From contig NZ_CP011028.1 of NCBI RefSeq assembly GCF_002221525.1, positions 2,367,001-2,431,000 on the forward strand: a stretch of DNA of 64,000 bases, read 5' to 3'. The notes beneath the pieces are model-generated. The model was not told the DNA's origin and made no database searches. It saw only the letters and a list, made by a program, of their open reading frames with translations. Both the position numbers and the translations under genes were made by a program. The DNA comes from Pseudoalteromonas espejiana DSM 9414 (GTDB lineage Bacteria > Pseudomonadota > Gammaproteobacteria > Enterobacterales > Alteromonadaceae). This document shows, piece after piece, positions 35,673-44,376 of this stretch (the stretch's first letter is position 1; the number at the start of each line of letters is the position of its first letter).

Positions 35673-36112
35673 ATACCGCTGACACCCCAGCTAAAAAACC
35701 TATAACCATTAAATTTCAGCGTGCTGCCATTTTTGGCTATGTTGGTTTATTAGTCCTTATTCCGCTTTGGATGTACTTTGTTCCGCCGCTTAATGGCAAT
35801 GCGAGTATAGCCGCGTTGTTTGTGCCTATTATTCCATTGTTGTTACCGCTACGAGGGATTATAAAAGACAACACCTACACCTATGCGTGGGCTAACTTTA
35901 TTGTAATGTTGTACTTCATACATGGACTCACAATGTTATGGGCAGCGCCTGATGAGCTAATATGGGTTTTATTAGAGCTTGTGTTTGCATCGGCTATGTT
36001 TGTAGGTTGCACATATTACGCAAGGCATCGCGGGCAGGAGCTTGGCCTTAAAATTCGTAAGCTTAAAGAAGAACTTGCTGAAGAAAAGGCCGCTAACGAA
36101 TACGATAAGTAA
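35669..36112 (+). CDS. DUF2069 membrane protein
   Basis: 147 residues with four membrane segments (about 20-38, 45-62, 75-92, 100-117) and a basic/acidic C-terminal helix (IRKLKEELAEEKAANEYDK). The region YTYAWANFIVMLYFIHGLT is typical of DUF2069, a family of unknown role usually encoded after wrbA in gammaproteobacteria. Overlaps wrbA by 4 bases; ends at a strong terminator. Confidence 0.83.
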   Translation: MNTADTPAKKPITIKFQRAAIFGYVGLLVLIPLWMYFVPPLNGNASIAALFVPIIPLLLPLRGIIKDNTYTYAWANFIVMLYFIHGLTMLWAAPDELIWVLLELVFASAMFVGCTYYARHRGQELGLKIRKLKEELAEEKAANEYDK

Positions 36113-36156
36113 ATAGACTCACTAACTTAAGTGTTGGAATACTTGCTCAAAAATAC

Positions 36157-36198
36157 AAAAAACGCGCTTTACATAATAATGTAAGCGCGTTTTTTTTT
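36157..36198 (+). terminator. Intrinsic terminator after the bepA operon
   Basis: Stem AACGCGCTTTACAT / ATGTAAGCGCGTT with one bulged T and loop AATA, flanked by A and T runs; also usable for the convergent ankyrin gene. Confidence 0.9.
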
Positions 36199-36234
36199 AG
36201 GCTTTTTAATTTACCAACCACTCTATGGGATTAG

Positions 36235-37572
36235 CTACACTAATTCACTCAGCGCAGCGAGTGCTACAATACTGGCAAGCCCGAGCTGTGCAACCAAACT
36301 TATTAAAGAAAACACACGTAATACAAATAACCCCCACGGGTGTTTTAAATGCGGGTAGAGTGCACAGCGCTTTAAGCTGGCCGCAAAGAAAAAACACACT
36401 GCAGCAATTAAAGTAAAAATAAGTGTTAACTCACTTTTAATGGCAATGCTTTCGTCAAAAAAGAAGTAAAGCTGTAAAGGCAATAAAATAGTAACGATTG
36501 CATGAAGCGCATGTACTTTTTTAATGCGATTAAATTGCCCCTCTGGCGAGAGCTCTTTTATGCCAAAGTCGCGCTCTAAGCATTTAACCAAGTTAGTTGC
36601 TTTAATACTTACCGCAAGGCGGTAACAGCTCAGCCCTTCGTTATTACGAGCTCTAAAGTCGTAACCTGCTTTTAGTAATAACACCATTAACGTTTCGTTT
36701 TTGGCCAGTACCGCATAATGCAGTGCACTGTTACCTTGGGTATCTTGGGCTTTTTGATCTTGCTTAGTAAGCAGTGTTTCAATTACGTTTACATAGCCTT
36801 TTTCGGCGGCCCACATAAACGCGGTTTTGTTGTTTTCATCGGCTAATGAGCCGGTTGCACCTTGCTCTATAAAGCGCATAGCCATAGTTTGTTTAGCTGT
36901 TTTTTGGCTTAAATGAGCCAGCAGTGCTTTTTCAAGCAGTACAATAGAGTCAACATCAGGCGATACTTGGGTCAATAAGGTAAAGTAGTCTTTACCGTTT
37001 GCCACTTTATTACTAGCAAGCTCAGAAAGCGCGTCTAAATCGGCAACCGACTCAGGTAAAAAAGCACTTAAACGGTCTCTAAAATCAACCTCTTTCCAAA
37101 GTGATAGCGTATCTTGCGCACTTAATTTACTGCCATTATTTAAAGCATGCTCAATTAACGAAAAATAACGCTTACTAAAAAATAAGCTAAATAATGAAAG
37201 CGGTGTTTCGAGTGCATTTTGCGCCGCTACACTTGCGTATTTTTCTAGGCGCTGGCACAGCATAAGTGCTAATGACTCTGGGGTGTATTCGTTATCTAGG
37301 TAATGGGTTTTAACCGCCGCTATGTAAGTTTGCGCATCTTCGTCATACTCACTAATATGCTGAAAATAACACTCTTCAAAGGGTTCTAACGGGTTTAACC
37401 AAACCAAATAATAAATAGGTGGTAGCACAGTGGTGCATACACCGTCATCTTCAATAGTAGAACGACATGCAGGCCAAGCTTCTAAAGCATCTAAAATAAA
37501 GGCACCGTTTTGTTCTACAAGTCCTTTAATAAGTAATGGGTATTCCTTTGGCCAAATCAGTACATTTTCCAT
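36235..37572 (-). CDS. Ankyrin-repeat protein with C-terminal membrane segments
   Basis: 445 residues. The first 220 residues are unlike anything I recognise. Ankyrin repeats lie at about 235-335 (NNKTAFMWAAEKGYVNVIETLL, then TQGNSALHYAVLAKNETLMVLLLKAG, NEGLSCYRLAVSIKATNLVKCL). The C-terminus has three hydrophobic segments (starting IVTILLPLQLYFFF, LTLIFTLIAAVCFFFA and LISLVAQLGLASIVALA), so the repeats face the cytoplasm or periplasm from a membrane anchor. Monocistronic. No function can be assigned. Confidence 0.75.
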   Translation of the reverse strand: MENVLIWPKEYPLLIKGLVEQNGAFILDALEAWPACRSTIEDDGVCTTVLPPIYYLVWLNPLEPFEECYFQHISEYDEDAQTYIAAVKTHYLDNEYTPESLALMLCQRLEKYASVAAQNALETPLSLFSLFFSKRYFSLIEHALNNGSKLSAQDTLSLWKEVDFRDRLSAFLPESVADLDALSELASNKVANGKDYFTLLTQVSPDVDSIVLLEKALLAHLSQKTAKQTMAMRFIEQGATGSLADENNKTAFMWAAEKGYVNVIETLLTKQDQKAQDTQGNSALHYAVLAKNETLMVLLLKAGYDFRARNNEGLSCYRLAVSIKATNLVKCLERDFGIKELSPEGQFNRIKKVHALHAIVTILLPLQLYFFFDESIAIKSELTLIFTLIAAVCFFFAASLKRCALYPHLKHPWGLFVLRVFSLISLVAQLGLASIVALAALSELV

Positions 37573-37715
37573 TAAAACAGCACAACTCCAGTGTAGCTTG
37601 GTGAGGCGTCAGTTATAGCAGTTTTTAGCTGACACCACGCTTAATCGACGTGGCAATATTCTAACACACCTTTGTTTTGCTGCGAGCTTAAAGTAGATGA
37701 ATATTAAGAAAATAT

Positions 37716-37750
37716 AAAAGCAGCCAATACACTTTAGTGCGGCTGCTTTT
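37716..37750 (-). terminator. Intrinsic terminator after mlaC
   Basis: AAAAGCAGCC (37716-37725) pairs with GGCTGCTTTT (37741-37750), with a small inner hairpin in the loop; on the minus strand a T-rich tail follows. Confidence 0.75.
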
Positions 37751-37789
37751 GAGGTTGGAGAGGGTCTTAATCAGGTTTAGATATGGGGG

Positions 37790-38383
37790 CTATTTATTTT
37801 TTAATTCGCCAATTACTTGTTCTAAACCTACGTCAGAAATACGTTGAATAATCTCTTTTTGTTTAGCGCTTAATAACGAAATACCTTCAGCCACTATGTC
37901 GTATACTTTCCATTGCTGATCTTTGCCTTGGCGAAGCTTAAAATGAAGGTCAATTACAGGCGCATTAGGCTCAATAATTTGTGTTTTAACTGTGGCGTAC
38001 TCTGAGTCACTTTTTGCGTTGTCTTGCTCAAATACGACTTGCTGGCCTGTGTATTTCATTAATGCACCGGCATAAGTGCCTGTTAGGTAATGCTCTACTG
38101 CATCAATAAAACGTACCGCTTGTTCGCGCTCAATGCCTTTAATATGTTTGCCTAATAATTTGAACGACACAAATTTAATATCAATGTTTGGCATTAAACG
38201 TGTTTCAACAATGCTGGCCATATCTTCTTTGCTGGCATTGCCTTTAGCATTTACTTTAGCAATATCGCTAAAAAGTGTATCTGCAACCCCTTCAAGCATA
38301 TGCTGAGGCGACTGCGGTTCTTGTGCAAATAACGCACTGCTAAATAAAGTAGCGGCAACAAAAATAGTGTTTAAAAGTTTCAT
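37790..38383 (-). CDS. mlaC: MlaC-like periplasmic phospholipid-binding protein (orphan)
   Basis: 197 residues from the ATG at 38383 (a further ATG at 38395 adds MVTL). Signal peptide MKLLNTIFVAATLFSSALFA. The mature domain follows MlaC/Ttg2D: DMASIVETRLMPNIDIKFVS, KLLGKHIKGIEREQAVRFID, then VIDLHFKLRQGKDQQWKVYDIVAEGISLL. MlaC carries phospholipids between MlaA and the MlaFEDB complex. No mlaA, E, F, D or B gene is nearby, so this is a stand-alone copy. Ends at a terminator. Confidence 0.83.
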   Translation of the reverse strand: MKLLNTIFVAATLFSSALFAQEPQSPQHMLEGVADTLFSDIAKVNAKGNASKEDMASIVETRLMPNIDIKFVSFKLLGKHIKGIEREQAVRFIDAVEHYLTGTYAGALMKYTGQQVVFEQDNAKSDSEYATVKTQIIEPNAPVIDLHFKLRQGKDQQWKVYDIVAEGISLLSAKQKEIIQRISDVGLEQVIGELKNK

Positions 38384-38629
38384 GAGCGTGACCATGTGTG
38401 TGATTAAGATGACGCTAAATTACGCGATTTTAAATCATAAAAACAGACACAAATAAGCACCTAATTAATGCCAATTTGGCACTAATAAAATAAGTTATTT
38501 ACTTTCAGTAAGTTAAATAACTACTGTTAACACCCCATAAACATGCCGCTTTTTGCCCTCATTGAAAATGTTAACAGGTCGCCCTTATTATTTATTTACT
38601 ATTTTGACTTACACACCTATTTGGCAGTT

Positions 38630-39166
38630 ATGAAAGCAGTATTTAAAACTCTATCAGTTACATTATTTTTAGTTATTTCTATGTTTGGTAAATCGGCGCT
38701 GGCGCAATCTGATTATGGCTACGCTGTAGACTTACTCAAAGGCGAAGGCAACGTAAATGGTATTAAACTTGCCTACCAATACCATGCTCCAAACTTACAA
38801 AACATCATTGGCGATGCACGCTTTTACTTTGAAACCAGCGTTAATGTATGGGAATACCGACACGGCGATGAGTCTCAGTCTAACCTTGTATTCGCTATGT
38901 CGCCGGTGCTGCAGTTTCCTGCGTTTAGTTTTCATAACACCCCGTTTTACATAGAGGCAGGTATTGGTGTGTCACTTATTGATGAAACTAAATTTGCGGG
39001 TAAAAACATTAGCACTCACTATCAATTTGAAGACCGCATAGGCCTGGTTGCCGACTTTGGCAAAACCAATGTTGCGTTAAGAGTTATTCATTACTCTAAT
39101 GCAGGATTTAAAGAGCCAAACCCAGGTTTAAACTTTTTAACGCTTTCGGTCGCTAAGCGCTTTTAG
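38630..39166 (+). CDS. PagL-like lipid A 3-O-deacylase (acyloxyacyl hydrolase)
   Basis: 178 residues from the ATG at 38630; a frame open from 38543 lacks a sensible N-terminus. Signal peptide MKAVFKTLSVTLFLVISMFG, cut near ALAQ. The rest is an eight-strand outer-membrane barrel with the PagL motif IHYSNAGFKEPNPG near the C-terminus, holding the catalytic His and Ser two residues apart, and C-terminal Phe. In Pseudomonas PagL the third catalytic residue is Glu 14 residues after the His; here that position is Asn, so activity is not certain. Monocistronic. Confidence 0.8.
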   Translation: MKAVFKTLSVTLFLVISMFGKSALAQSDYGYAVDLLKGEGNVNGIKLAYQYHAPNLQNIIGDARFYFETSVNVWEYRHGDESQSNLVFAMSPVLQFPAFSFHNTPFYIEAGIGVSLIDETKFAGKNISTHYQFEDRIGLVADFGKTNVALRVIHYSNAGFKEPNPGLNFLTLSVAKRF

Positions 39167-39213
39167 AGCCAATACCAATCCGCAATAATACTTAAATTAA
39201 TAAGCAACAAATA

Positions 39214-39243
39214 CAAAAAAGCCCTGAACAATCAGGGCTTTTT
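39214..39243. terminator. Bidirectional intrinsic terminator
   Basis: Stem AGCCCTGA / TCAGGGCT with loop ACAA (39220-39239), A run before and T run after, between convergent pagL-like (+) and yjiH (-) genes. Confidence 0.9.
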
Positions 39244-39268
39244 CAATATTAAAATGTGTATTGCAGTA

Positions 39269-40639
39269 TTAGCCAACTAACCAGTGCGCCATAAGGGCAA
39301 TAACAGGCAATGTGATCAGCGTTCTTAAAATAAAGATAATAAACAGCTCAACAATGTTTACTGGTATTTTACTACCTAGTAAAAGTGCACCCACTTCAGA
39401 CATATAAATTAGCTGCGTTACACTCATAGCAGCAATAATAAAGCGCGTTACATCGCTTTCTATTGTGCCAGCTGCCAATATTGACGGAATAAACATATCG
39501 GCAAAGCCAACCATAATTGTTTGTGCAGCGGCTTGTGCTTCTGGTACTTGGAGCCACTCTAAAAATGGCACAAACGGCATACCTAAGTACTGAAATACCG
39601 GCGTGTACTCTGCAATAATTAGTGCAAATGTACCCACCGCCATAACTACCGGCAGTACACCAAACACCATATCAAGGGCATTATGCACGCCCTCTTTTAA
39701 AGTGCCTTTAAAACCTGGTGAGTTATCTGCTTTTGCTAGTGCAACATCAAGTGAGTGGCCCACTAACGTTTTGCCATTTGGAATCGCTTCTGCATCGCGA
39801 TTTGGCTCACTGCCATCAATAAGTAAATCTTTTTTAAAGCGAAGTGGTGGTAAGCGCGGCACAATAATAGCGGCTACTACACCCGCTAAACACACGGTGG
39901 CATAAAACGGGGCAAACAAATGCTCCAGTTTTACTTGCCCAAGTACCACTAAACTAAAGGTAATTGAAACCGCCGAAAACGTAGTACCAATAATAGCCGC
40001 TTCACGTTGCGTGTAATGCTTTTGGTCGTACTGCCTTGCAGTCATAAGTATGCCTACACTGCCATCACCTAACCATGACGCAGTACAGTCAACCGCACTT
40101 CGCCCTGGTACGCCAAATACTGGGCGCATAATTTTTGTAAGCATAGTGCCTGCAAGTTCTAACAAACCAAAATTAATTAATAATGGCAGTAATAAACCCG
40201 CCAGTATAAATACAGAAAACAACACAGGTAATAAATCGTTTAATACCAACGCCCCTGTATTTGCAGAGGTAATTGCCTCACTCCCTAATCCTAAATGGGT
40301 CATTAGCACAAATGCCATACCAAATAAGCGCACTGCCAGCCAAATTATGCTTACATCAAACAAGTGTTTTAATAAAGGCGATTGGCAAATAGCATTAGGC
40401 TTAAATACTTTAGTGATCACCGACATAACGCCAGTAATACAAATAATTAAAGTGATAATAGCTTGCGCGGAGCCCGACATAAGCGCTTGCACGCCTTTAG
40501 CCATTAACGCAATAGGAATGGTCATACCGTCGGTGGTAGGAATAGGTGTCATAAACAAAAAAACACCAATTAACGACGGTACTAAAAAAGTAAACCAAGT
40601 GCGCCACGTATAGTGTGTGCGAGGAGGTAACTGAGACAT
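39269..40639 (-). CDS. YjiH-family membrane protein (Gate/nucleoside-recognition domain)
   Basis: 456 residues with about ten membrane segments. The stretch VFGVPGRSAVDCTASWLGDG, followed by IGTTFSAVSITFSLVVLGQV, is typical of the Gate domain of YjiH-type proteins, and MFIPSILAAGTIESDVTRF near the C-terminus agrees. The family is conserved in gammaproteobacteria, but its transport substrate is not established. Monocistronic between two terminators. Confidence 0.82.
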   Translation of the reverse strand: MSQLPPRTHYTWRTWFTFLVPSLIGVFLFMTPIPTTDGMTIPIALMAKGVQALMSGSAQAIITLIICITGVMSVITKVFKPNAICQSPLLKHLFDVSIIWLAVRLFGMAFVLMTHLGLGSEAITSANTGALVLNDLLPVLFSVFILAGLLLPLLINFGLLELAGTMLTKIMRPVFGVPGRSAVDCTASWLGDGSVGILMTARQYDQKHYTQREAAIIGTTFSAVSITFSLVVLGQVKLEHLFAPFYATVCLAGVVAAIIVPRLPPLRFKKDLLIDGSEPNRDAEAIPNGKTLVGHSLDVALAKADNSPGFKGTLKEGVHNALDMVFGVLPVVMAVGTFALIIAEYTPVFQYLGMPFVPFLEWLQVPEAQAAAQTIMVGFADMFIPSILAAGTIESDVTRFIIAAMSVTQLIYMSEVGALLLGSKIPVNIVELFIIFILRTLITLPVIALMAHWLVG

Positions 40640-40657
40640 ATTTTTTAACCCATAAAA

Positions 40658-40690
40658 ACTACAAAAAGAGCAAAGCGCTCTTTTTGTAGT
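40658..40690 (-). terminator. Intrinsic terminator after bamC
   Basis: Thirteen-bp perfect stem ACTACAAAAAGAG / CTCTTTTTGTAGT with a 7-base loop, 20 bases beyond the bamC stop on the minus strand. Confidence 0.82.
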
Positions 40691-40710
40691 AAAAATTTAT
40701 TATTAATTAT

Positions 40711-41769
40711 TTAAATTTTAATGCCGCGCTGTATAAGTGCTGCTTCTAACGCTTGTTGTAAACCGTTCATGGTGCCAGGCTCAAGTGTTTCACCTTTGTC
40801 ATCCATCCAGGTCAAACTTGTGCCGCCTTCTTTAGTTTTACTCACTAAAATTTGGTATTGGCCTTCTTCAATTGGAAGCTGAGCAACATCGTCTCCCCAA
40901 ATTGAATCCCACACACTGCTTTCTGGCTTATTGTAGTCGGCGGTAATTAATCCTGTATCAGGGTTAATTTCAACAATAGTAAACGATAAACGCTCTAAAA
41001 AGCCCGAGAAGCGGTCAAATACAGCATCGTACGATTGCTCAGTAACAAGCGCCGCGTTGCCTTTATTATCAAAGCCCATTTCAAGTGAAATAATACCTTG
41101 GCGCTTACGGTTTTCTACTTCTAATTGGCGGTAACGGTAATCAAACTCAGCCACAACTTGGTTAAGCGCTCGTACTTCAAGCTGCTGCTTAAGTAAGTCA
41201 GTGAGTGTGTTATCACCTTTAAAGTCAATTAGTTCTGCGCGTAATGATGCAGTACGCTGATGCGATTTTTCTTCAATGGTAAATCTAAAACGCTCTAAGT
41301 CTTCGCTTGCATCTTCGCCCCATAACCAGCTTTCTTCAGCTTTAATAATGGCGTACCAATCGGTTTCAATAATACCAAGTAGCTTGTCTTCTTTCGTGGT
41401 CGTTGCGTTATTTTCTGCAATAACCGCTTTAATTGAATCCCATACAAATTCGTCTAAATCAACAATACCGTCGTTTTTATCAAAGTAAACGCGGGCTTTT
41501 TTGTCGCCCTCTTCTACCCAGCTCCCCTTAGCTACAGTTAAAACCTGTGCTGGTGGACGATAGTTTGTTGCCTCTGGATTATTATCATATTGGCCCACAT
41601 CCATTTTATAAACCGGATCTTGAGCTGGTTGAGCTAATGATGGAGGTGTTTTAACGCCCTCATGCGTACGATAATTACGTTCGTTGTGCGCTTCATTAAT
41701 AAAAACATTACACCCTGATAAACTTACCAATACACTAACTGCAAGTGCTTTTGGGATCCAATACTGCAC
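40711..41769 (-). CDS. bamC: Outer membrane assembly lipoprotein BamC
   Basis: 352 residues. Lipoprotein signal ALAVSVLVSLSGC with acylated Cys19 (LSGCNVF), an unstructured N-terminal stretch that includes GVKTPPSLAQP and VYKMDVGQYDNNP and would bind BamD, then two helix-grip domains with LGIIETDWYAI and YQILVSKTKEGGTSLTWMDD. BamC is part of the BAM complex that inserts outer-membrane proteins. In enterobacteria dapA lies directly upstream; here the upstream gene is the divergent gcvR and dapA is missing. Confidence 0.9.
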   Translation of the reverse strand: MQYWIPKALAVSVLVSLSGCNVFINEAHNERNYRTHEGVKTPPSLAQPAQDPVYKMDVGQYDNNPEATNYRPPAQVLTVAKGSWVEEGDKKARVYFDKNDGIVDLDEFVWDSIKAVIAENNATTTKEDKLLGIIETDWYAIIKAEESWLWGEDASEDLERFRFTIEEKSHQRTASLRAELIDFKGDNTLTDLLKQQLEVRALNQVVAEFDYRYRQLEVENRKRQGIISLEMGFDNKGNAALVTEQSYDAVFDRFSGFLERLSFTIVEINPDTGLITADYNKPESSVWDSIWGDDVAQLPIEEGQYQILVSKTKEGGTSLTWMDDKGETLEPGTMNGLQQALEAALIQRGIKI

Positions 41770-42129
41770 AGATATTTCTCCTTAGCATACCCTTTAATTG
41801 TTTTACACGTATATGAGTGGGTAATACCGAATTTGGTTCAGTGTAAAATCAACATTAACTTTACATTTTTTATTTGGCTGTCTAATTGCAATAAAGTTCA
41901 CACCTTGGTGTTATAAAATCAATAACAACAAAAAGACAAATTTTAGCTATGGTACTTTCCTGTGCTAGTAAAAACAAGGAACACAACGCTTTAAAGCGCC
42001 TTTAATTAAGCACCTATGTAGTTTAGGTTGTTTTTTGTGTTAAACTTCGCCGCCGTGCAACGTATTGTATGTGCATCGGGCTATATCAACTCGGTTGTTA
42101 TATTTCAAAAAACGTAGGTATTAAACTTC
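41770..42129. other. Divergent regulatory gap between bamC and gcvR
   Basis: 360 bases, AT-rich, with promoter sequence for both genes presumably. No trace of a dapA reading frame is visible on either strand. No riboswitch or RNA gene recognised. Confidence 0.55.
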
Positions 42130-42666
42130 ATGACTGCATTTTCAAATCATCAAATTGTTTTAACCGCTATTGGCGAAGATAGGCCGGGAATTGTAAGTGA
42201 ACTTACGCAACTTGTAAGTGATTGTCATTGCAACATAGTAGATAGCCGAATAGCGATTTTAGGCAGCGAATTTACCTTTACCATGCTGCTAAGTGGTGAC
42301 ATGTCGGCCATTAGCCGCATAGAGCACACCCTGCCAACTAAAGGCATGGAGCTGGGCCTACTCACCATGATGAAGCGCAGCACAACTCGCCACACCGAAA
42401 GTGAATTTTGCGCAGGTTACACCCTTGAATACACAGGGATAGACACCCCAGGTACACTGAGTAAAGTAACGCGCTTTTTTGCCGATAACCACATTAGTAT
42501 TTGTTCACTTAAATCAGATACCTACGATGAAGAAACCGACACTATAATGCGCTGCGAAATTGAGTTTAATATTCCTGTAGAGGTTGATATTGACCAATTT
42601 AAAGTGACCTTTGAAAACCTTTCGCACAGTCTTAACGTAGATTATATTTTTAAACGTATTCGCTAA
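42130..42666 (+). CDS. gcvR: Glycine cleavage system transcriptional repressor GcvR
   Basis: 178 residues, two ACT domains: first from HQIVLTAIGEDRPGIVSELT, second from GYTLEYTGIDTPGTLSKVTR. In E. coli GcvR binds glycine and GcvA and thereby represses the glycine cleavage operon; it has no DNA-binding domain of its own. The bcp gene follows 10 bases later, the same order as in enterobacteria. Confidence 0.9.
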   Translation: MTAFSNHQIVLTAIGEDRPGIVSELTQLVSDCHCNIVDSRIAILGSEFTFTMLLSGDMSAISRIEHTLPTKGMELGLLTMMKRSTTRHTESEFCAGYTLEYTGIDTPGTLSKVTRFFADNHISICSLKSDTYDEETDTIMRCEIEFNIPVEVDIDQFKVTFENLSHSLNVDYIFKRIR

Positions 42667-42676
42667 GGAGCACAGC

Positions 42677-43156
42677 ATGAACAAAATTAGCCCATTACAA
42701 GCCGGTGATACTGCACCCGCTTTTAGCTTACAAAATCAAAACGACGAAACAGTCACATTAAGCGAGCTGTTAAAAGAGCAACAGGTGCTAGTGTACTTTT
42801 ACCCTAAAGCATCAACACCAGGGTGTACGGTTCAAGCCGAAAATCTACGTGACCAACAAGCAGAGCTTGCTAAATTTAATACCCGTGTTGTCGGTATTAG
42901 CCCAGATCCAATTAAGCGCCTTAAAAACTTTGAAACTAAAAAAGAGCTTAACTTTGATTTATTAGCCGATGAAGATCACGCCATTGCAGAAGCATTTGGT
43001 GTATGGGGCTACAAAAAGTTTATGGGTAAAGAATACGATGGTATTCACCGCCTTACATTTTTAGTAGGCCAAGACGGTAAAATTAAACACTTATTTGATA
43101 AGTTTAAAACCAAAGATCACCATCAAGTGGTGTTGGATTACCTAGAAGCAGAATAA
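42677..43156 (+). CDS. bcp: Thiol peroxidase Bcp (peroxiredoxin Q), apparently one-Cys
   Basis: 159 residues. Thioredoxin-fold peroxiredoxin with peroxidatic Cys in PKASTPGCTVQAENLRD (about residue 49), catalytic Thr/Pro upstream and RLTFLVGQDGKIKH. It reduces hydrogen and lipid peroxides. In E. coli Bcp the resolving Cys lies five residues after the peroxidatic one (GCTVQACGLRD); here it is Glu, and I find no other Cys in the protein, so an external thiol would have to resolve the sulfenic acid. GGAG precedes the ATG. Ends with a terminator. Confidence 0.92.
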   Translation: MNKISPLQAGDTAPAFSLQNQNDETVTLSELLKEQQVLVYFYPKASTPGCTVQAENLRDQQAELAKFNTRVVGISPDPIKRLKNFETKKELNFDLLADEDHAIAEAFGVWGYKKFMGKEYDGIHRLTFLVGQDGKIKHLFDKFKTKDHHQVVLDYLEAE

Positions 43157-43202
43157 GTTAGCGGCAGAATAACTCAGCTGCCAGCTTTCAAAAATAGACA
43201 TA

Positions 43203-43229
43203 AGCGTTGCTCAAGGGCAACGCTTTTTT
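43203..43229 (+). terminator. Intrinsic terminator after bcp
   Basis: Stem AGCGTTGC / GCAACGCT (43203-43210 with 43217-43224), then a T run. Confidence 0.87.
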
Positions 43230-43270
43230 ATTGAAGCTTATTTAAGTACAGTGGCTCGTCACAAAGCTAA

Positions 43271-43927
43271 TTAACCATAAGCGCCACTTGAATATATAAG
43301 CTCGTAGCTGTGGCTATAAATTTCTAAAATGTTGCCAAACGGGTCTTCCATGTAAATCATGCGGTATGGCTTTTCATCTGGGTAATAATAACGCGGCGCT
43401 TTCATACGCTTTTTACCGCCCGCAGCCACTATTTTATCAGCGAGTCCTTCTACATCAGGGTCTTGAACGCATAAATGAAATATCCCTGTTTTCCAATACT
43501 CAAAATTATTTTTTGGATTTTGCTGATTTTTAAATTCAAATAGCTCAACGCCCACCCTATCACCTGTTGATAAATGGGCTATTTTAAAGCTGCCCCACCC
43601 AGCACCAAATACATCCGTGCACATTTCACCAATGGGTGATTTATCTTCTGTTATTTTTGTAGGCTTCATAATTAAATACCAGCCCAACACCTCAGTGTAA
43701 AACTTAACGGCTTGTTCTAAGTTTGGAACAGATACACCTATATGCGAAAACGTACGCGGGTAAGGCATTGGCGAATCGGCTAAGCCATTTGCTTGCTCGC
43801 CTTTACCAGCCGCTTGCAGGTTGGCATTAGCATTTAAACTAGTAAACAGCATAGGCAGCGCCGCAGCACCCAACCCTGCTGCCGATAACTTCATAAAGTC
43901 TCTACGGTTTAACTCTTTTTTATTCAT
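43271..43927 (-). CDS. Tat-exported VOC (glyoxalase-fold) protein
   Basis: 218 residues. Twin-arginine signal RRDFMKLSAAGLGAAALPML at residues 8-27, with a probable cut near LNANA. The mature part is a VOC domain: FSHIGVSVPNLEQAVKFYTE, GWGSFKIAHL, IFHLCVQDPDV and YMEDPFGNILEIYSHSYEL; His, His and Glu ligands of a metal site are present. The Tat route suggests a folded metalloprotein exported to the periplasm. Substrate unknown. Monocistronic. Confidence 0.84.
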   Translation of the reverse strand: MNKKELNRRDFMKLSAAGLGAAALPMLFTSLNANANLQAAGKGEQANGLADSPMPYPRTFSHIGVSVPNLEQAVKFYTEVLGWYLIMKPTKITEDKSPIGEMCTDVFGAGWGSFKIAHLSTGDRVGVELFEFKNQQNPKNNFEYWKTGIFHLCVQDPDVEGLADKIVAAGGKKRMKAPRYYYPDEKPYRMIYMEDPFGNILEIYSHSYELIYSSGAYG

Positions 43928-44376
43928 GGCATGTTCCTTAACGGCAAGGGCGTTAAAAGTAATTAAAGGGGATTAATTAGCCATAATAAATGAATGTAGT
44001 GAGGACAAAAAATTATCAAATATGATATTTATGATTACGTTTTGTGATGGTAGAGCTGGAACATATTTATTATTTTACTGCGGCTCTATAAATATTCAGG
44101 TTTTGCCATACATCATCCGCAACTAAAAATTAGGTATAACATCTACAAGCAAAGCGCCTGAACTCAACGCTTTTCTATGTTACTTACTTAAACTTTGATT
44201 AAGTAAAAGCATGATTGAGGGACAAGTCGACGTTCAATGATTTGGATGTATGGGGTCAAGATTTGACCCCTTTGCAGTTTCATTAATCTATCCACAAAAT
44301 AAGTCAGGTAATTCCCCGCGTATGGTTTTTTTAAGCTAATATAACTACCTTAGTTCATTTTTGAAAGTATTTATAA
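43928..44376. other. Gene-free left flank of the accessory island
   Basis: 449 bases without a coding gene. The only clear structure is the palindrome at 44252-44272 (see separate entry). The sequence gets more AT-rich towards the orphan gene at 44377. Confidence 0.55.
44252..44272. repeat. REP-like palindrome, left flank
   Basis: GGGGTCAAGATTTGACCCC (44252-44270) is an inverted repeat of 8 bp with a 3-base loop. A related copy lies in inverted orientation at 45355-45375, on the other side of the orphan gene. Confidence 0.65.

Noticed and set aside
39603..40613. Plus-strand frames of 100 and 187 residues within yjiH.
   Set aside because: Shadows of the membrane-protein gene on the minus strand; no ribosome binding sites.
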